DNA from: Candidatus Zixiibacteriota bacterium
GTDB taxonomy: Bacteria > Zixibacteria > MSB-5A5 > GN15 > FEB-12
NCBI GenBank assembly: GCA_028289585.1
Contig: JANQPI010000020.1
Span: 532,039 to 596,038 of the forward strand
Direction: 5' to 3'
DNA: 64,000 nt
Shown: positions 58,861-64,000 of the stretch, in pieces
Layout of the letters: each line of letters begins with the position of its first letter
How positions within the stretch are numbered: the stretch's first letter is position 1
The notes under the pieces: model-generated
The model's database searches: none
Told to the model about the DNA's origin: nothing
What the model saw: only the letters and a program-made list of their open reading frames with translations
Translations under genes and position numbers: made by a program

Positions 58861-59498
58861 CCGTCTTTGAGATCTGGCTTGGTGCCTTCCTGACGCTGGC
58901 GATCTTCTCGTTCCTCTATCGAGATAATCCGGTCTATCGACTGGCGGAATCGGCGTTTGCGGGCATCTCGGCCGGCTACTACATCGGCCTGATCTGGGAG
59001 TCGGTTATTGTTCAGTTCCTCTGGGTACCAATGACCAATCCCGAGAACCCCAAAGTATGGCTGGTTATTCCGCTCTTTTTGGGGCTGTTGATGTTTGCTC
59101 GGCTCTTTAGTGGAACGGCGCTTGGTAAGTATGTCTGGCTGTCGCGGATCGGTCTGGCCTTTGTCATGGGGTCGACCGCGGGCGTCTTTCTCATGTCAGA
59201 ACTCCACGGTAACGTCTTGGGGCAGATGTTCGGGACGATGCAGGTGCAGTCGGCACAGGGAGAGCCGGCGGTATTGTTGACAATTATCGTCGCAGTGGGC
59301 GTTATTGCGACCCTCATCTACTTCTACTTCTCCAAGGAGCACACGGGGGCACTCGGCGTCACGGCCAAGGTCGGGATCTGGTTCATCATGATCTCCTTTG
59401 GCGCGCACTTTGGCTACACAGTGATGGGGCGCATTTCGCTCTTGATCGGACGGGTGTACTTTCTATGGAACGACTGGCTCGGCTCTTTTCTCTTCTAG
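58857..59498 (+). CDS. Multi-span membrane protein of the DUF6754 operon
   Basis: 213 residues, six or seven predicted spans (FEIWLGAFLTLAIFSFLY, SAFAGISAGYYIGLIWESVI, VWLVIPLFLGLLMFARLF, IGLAFVMGSTAGVFLM, AVLLTIIVAVGVIATLIYFYF, VGIWFIMISFGAHFGYTVM). Not homologous by eye to the 57346 protein. No catalytic motif. Overlaps the following lipoprotein start by 34 bp, so the reading frames are interleaved as in strongly coupled operons. Confidence 0.78.
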   Translation: MTVFEIWLGAFLTLAIFSFLYRDNPVYRLAESAFAGISAGYYIGLIWESVIVQFLWVPMTNPENPKVWLVIPLFLGLLMFARLFSGTALGKYVWLSRIGLAFVMGSTAGVFLMSELHGNVLGQMFGTMQVQSAQGEPAVLLTIIVAVGVIATLIYFYFSKEHTGALGVTAKVGIWFIMISFGAHFGYTVMGRISLLIGRVYFLWNDWLGSFLF

Positions 59499-60508
59499 CC
59501 GTATCCGCAGTCATCATCGCCGGCTGTGGAACGGGATCGGATCGCATCTACGATACGGCCCGTAACCCTCACAACTTTCCCGATTTAGCGCTATCGCTTA
59601 TCGACGATCTTGATGCGGGCGAGCTGACCGTAGCTCGTGAGATCACCGAACGCTACTCCGAAGTCCATCTGAAGCACTACTGGTTGATGGGCGACAGCAA
59701 CTGGCTGTCGGTAACCCGCGCGTTTGCGGAGCGTTGGGAGGCAATTGCCGATTCGCTCCTCGCTGTGGGACCATCTGCGTATTCGACGGCGGTTGGATAT
59801 CTCCGGTTGGTGGCCGCGGCATTTACGGAGGATACCGCCCGGGCCGAGGAAGCGCGGCTTTTTGGATTCTGGACGCAGTACGCTGACAATGGCCTCGGGC
59901 CGGTGTGGCGCGATGGAGAGCAACCATTGTCCGAAGTTATAGCGATGCTCCGGATCTTCGTCGTCTCCGGTCCGGGTGAGGCGACTTTTGCACGGCGTTT
60001 CTTGTTGGCGCCAACGTTAGCGAAATTCTCGGAGTCCGATTTTGAGACGCTCGAGCCAGCCGATCGACTGCTGCTCGCTGCCCTGCGCGATACCGTTGAT
60101 GCTCCTCTCCCGGATCCATTGGCGGTCTATACGCATTCGGCGTGCGCCTTGGTCGAGGCTCGGGCGACTGTCGATGCCGACGGCTGGTTCGTTGTCGAAA
60201 CGTACTGGCGGATCATGGGTCCCCAGCCGATCGATCATCGCATGGCGGCACGACTGTTTTCGTCCGATTCAGCCTTTGTCGCCGTCACCAAAGATCAGCC
60301 CTATATGACCTTGCTCGTTCACCCGCACCTCGGTTGGGCCGGCAAGGATCTTGGTTCGTTGACACTGCTCAGCAAGGGAGGGGAAGCGAGAATCGCCATC
60401 GATTCGGTTCAAATCGCGCTTCTCCGACGGGAACCCGGAAATCCGGAAGTGCTTCCCGATGATCGCAGCTCGGCTTTTCTCACCGTGCCGTTAACGCGGC
60501 TACCGTAA
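59465..60508 (+). CDS. Lipoprotein of the DUF6754 operon
   Basis: 347 residues. Signal peptide and lipobox SAVIIAGC (Cys at about 21). The mature protein starts helical (HNFPDLALSLIDDLDAGELT, REITERYSEVHLKHYWL), with a long helical middle, and ends beta-rich (VDADGWFVVETYWRIMGPQP, QPYMTLLVHPHLGWAGKDLG). Not recognised. Likely the periplasmic or outer-membrane partner of the four preceding membrane proteins, since it overlaps the last of them by 34 bp. Confidence 0.75.
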   Translation: MERLARLFSLLAVSAVIIAGCGTGSDRIYDTARNPHNFPDLALSLIDDLDAGELTVAREITERYSEVHLKHYWLMGDSNWLSVTRAFAERWEAIADSLLAVGPSAYSTAVGYLRLVAAAFTEDTARAEEARLFGFWTQYADNGLGPVWRDGEQPLSEVIAMLRIFVVSGPGEATFARRFLLAPTLAKFSESDFETLEPADRLLLAALRDTVDAPLPDPLAVYTHSACALVEARATVDADGWFVVETYWRIMGPQPIDHRMAARLFSSDSAFVAVTKDQPYMTLLVHPHLGWAGKDLGSLTLLSKGGEARIAIDSVQIALLRREPGNPEVLPDDRSSAFLTVPLTRLP

Positions 60509-60614
60509 TTATCATCTGTAACCGGACGCCGCGCGGAGAAAGTGGGGATTGGTGCTTTACGGCCCCACGGTCACCTGCTACTTTGGCCGTCCGACTCAGG
60601 GGGCACACACGACG

Positions 60615-61610
60615 ATGAAAGTAATTTTGCCGGTAGCGGGGAGTGGAACCCGCTTACGACCACATACGTTTTCCCTCCCCAAACCACTCCTTCCGGTGGC
60701 AGGGAAACCAATCCTTGGCCACATCCTCGATCCACTGTCGCGGCTGGATAACATTGATGAGGTGATCTTTGTTATCGGGGCAATGGGTGACAAGATCGTG
60801 GAATGGGTCAACAACACCTACTCGTTCCGCGCCACGTTTGTAGAGCAGACTGACCTGCTTGGGCTTGGTTTCGCGCTGAACCTCGCGATGCCGCATGTCG
60901 ATGAAGGCGAGCTTCTCATCGTTCTCGGGGATACGATTGTCGATGTCGACTATCGGTCGTTTATTGGTGCCGGCACAAATGTTCTGGGTGTGCGGCAGGT
61001 CGATGATCCGACGCGTTTCGGTATCGTCGAGGTAGCCGACAACCGGATAACCGGGATGGTTGAGAAGCCCGAAAACCCACCCACCGATCTTGCCATAATC
61101 GGGCTGTACTATTTCCAGGACGGGATAGCCGTGAAGGACGCCCTGGCAGCTCACGTGGCAACGGGCACAACAACCCGCGGCGAGATCCAGTTTACTGATG
61201 CCCTGCAGCGGATGATCGCCGACGGTCACGAGATCGTCCCCTATGCGGTCGACAAATGGTATGACTGTGGGAAACCGGAGACGATGCTGGCGACGAACCG
61301 CCACCTGCTCACACAAATGGAGTCTCCGGAAGTTCCGGGAAGCAACCAGATCATACCACCAGTCTTTCTGGGCAAGGATGTTGTCATCGATCGTTGCGTG
61401 ATTGGCCCCAACGTATCGATTGGCGACCGAACGCATCTAAGCAACTGCGTTATCGAAGATACAATTGTCGGCGATGAGGCTGACATTAGAGACAGCGTAC
61501 TCGTGGAATCGTTAATCGGCCATCGGGTCCGACTACAGGGAGAGGCGCGCCGGGTGAATCTTGGGGAGACGACCGAGATCATGTCGTTCGATCGTCGTCA
61601 GCCTGAATGA
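60615..61610 (+). CDS. Glucose-1-phosphate nucleotidyltransferase (RmlA/GlmU-type)
   Basis: 331 residues from the ATG at 60615 ([16 protein letters not shown]). Nucleotide-binding G-S-G-T-R-L-R-P and [36 protein letters not shown] for the metal Asp, [20 protein letters not shown], and [18 protein letters not shown]. Residues ~250-331 form a short beta-helix of hexapeptide repeats ([20 protein letters not shown]). Glucose-1-phosphate thymidylyl- or uridylyltransferase is most likely. An in-frame ATG at 60549 adds residues unlike the family. Confidence 0.88.
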   Translation: MKVILPVAGSGTRLRPHTFSLPKPLLPVAGKPILGHILDPLSRLDNIDEVIFVIGAMGDKIVEWVNNTYSFRATFVEQTDLLGLGFALNLAMPHVDEGELLIVLGDTIVDVDYRSFIGAGTNVLGVRQVDDPTRFGIVEVADNRITGMVEKPENPPTDLAIIGLYYFQDGIAVKDALAAHVATGTTTRGEIQFTDALQRMIADGHEIVPYAVDKWYDCGKPETMLATNRHLLTQMESPEVPGSNQIIPPVFLGKDVVIDRCVIGPNVSIGDRTHLSNCVIEDTIVGDEADIRDSVLVESLIGHRVRLQGEARRVNLGETTEIMSFDRRQPE

Positions 61611-61647
61611 CACGACGCCGATCTCGCTTTATGACAAGGAGGGTGTG

Positions 61648-64000
<2,353 letters not shown>

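Noticed and set aside
61611-61647. SAM or SAH riboswitch before metK-ahcY
   Set aside because: Only 37 bp separate metK from the preceding gene, too short for any known class, and a strong ribosome-binding site fills the end of it.

Overview
The window is a 64-kb stretch of a Gram-negative bacterial chromosome of moderately high GC. It is densely packed and mostly housekeeping. No tRNA, rRNA, IS element or CRISPR array was found by eye. Many lipobox lipoproteins, a complete classical menaquinone pathway, an S41 and an M1 peptidase, an rpmB-rpmG pair joined by a small protein resembling the DUF4295 protein of Bacteroidetes, and a five-gene cluster around a DUF6754-like membrane protein suggest a member of, or relative of, the FCB group, possibly a candidate phylum such as Zixibacteria. 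That placement is an inference; no marker tree could be run.

Layout. 1-6087 (+): end of an M48 protease, an M1-like metallopeptidase, fumC, mgsA and rqcH. 6088-8354: two lower-GC accessory genes (a UDG-like protein and a PD-(D/E)XK-like protein), separated by remnants of the ends of rqcH and ispG, which reads as two versions of one insertion hotspot joined in tandem. 8355-15176: ispG, yraN, rnhB, rsmD, then the ffh-rpsP-rimM-trmD-rplS ribosome/SRP operon. 16378-25666: all menaquinone genes (menG, menF, a menD-menH fusion, menB, a small acidic protein, menA with an apparent non-AUG start, menC, menE, and convergent menI). 25669-29216 (-): macro domain, PAP2, PfkB, IMPACT and DprA-like genes. 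29299-35966: lipoproteins, a haem-binding protein, murQ, and a terminator-backed non-coding region. 35963-44675: asnS, a second and larger candidate structured RNA, a GDP-mannose pyrophosphorylase with a degenerate mutase domain, an MtnX-like phosphatase, ctp, tmk and inositol-phosphate synthase.

44814-49300: a TetR gene with a palindromic operator candidate, csaA, then four tiny genes (26-31 codons) with strong ribosome-binding sites, two of them ending at near-identical terminators inside a 79-bp direct repeat; then a nitroreductase, a PfkB kinase and a CDP-alcohol phosphatidyltransferase. 49301-54582 (+): obgE, true dprA, ptsH, ptsI and a Pgi/Pmi isomerase. 54664-56268 (-): DUF4332, DUF2780, rpmB, rpmG and the DUF4295-like gene. 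56453-60508 (+): a tightly overlapping five-gene membrane/lipoprotein operon led by the DUF6754-like protein and preceded by two perfect palindromes. It runs on towards a sugar nucleotidyltransferase, metK and ahcY, the last cut by the window end.

Working together: the men cluster makes menaquinone from chorismate through to ring methylation. Ino1 and the CDP-alcohol transferase could make an inositol phospholipid. metK and ahcY form the methyl cycle. HPr and enzyme I appear without any EII component, which suggests a regulatory phosphorelay. The most novel-looking items are the tiny-gene array, the fused hotspot alleles, the two orphan + strand RNAs and the DUF6754-led membrane operon.
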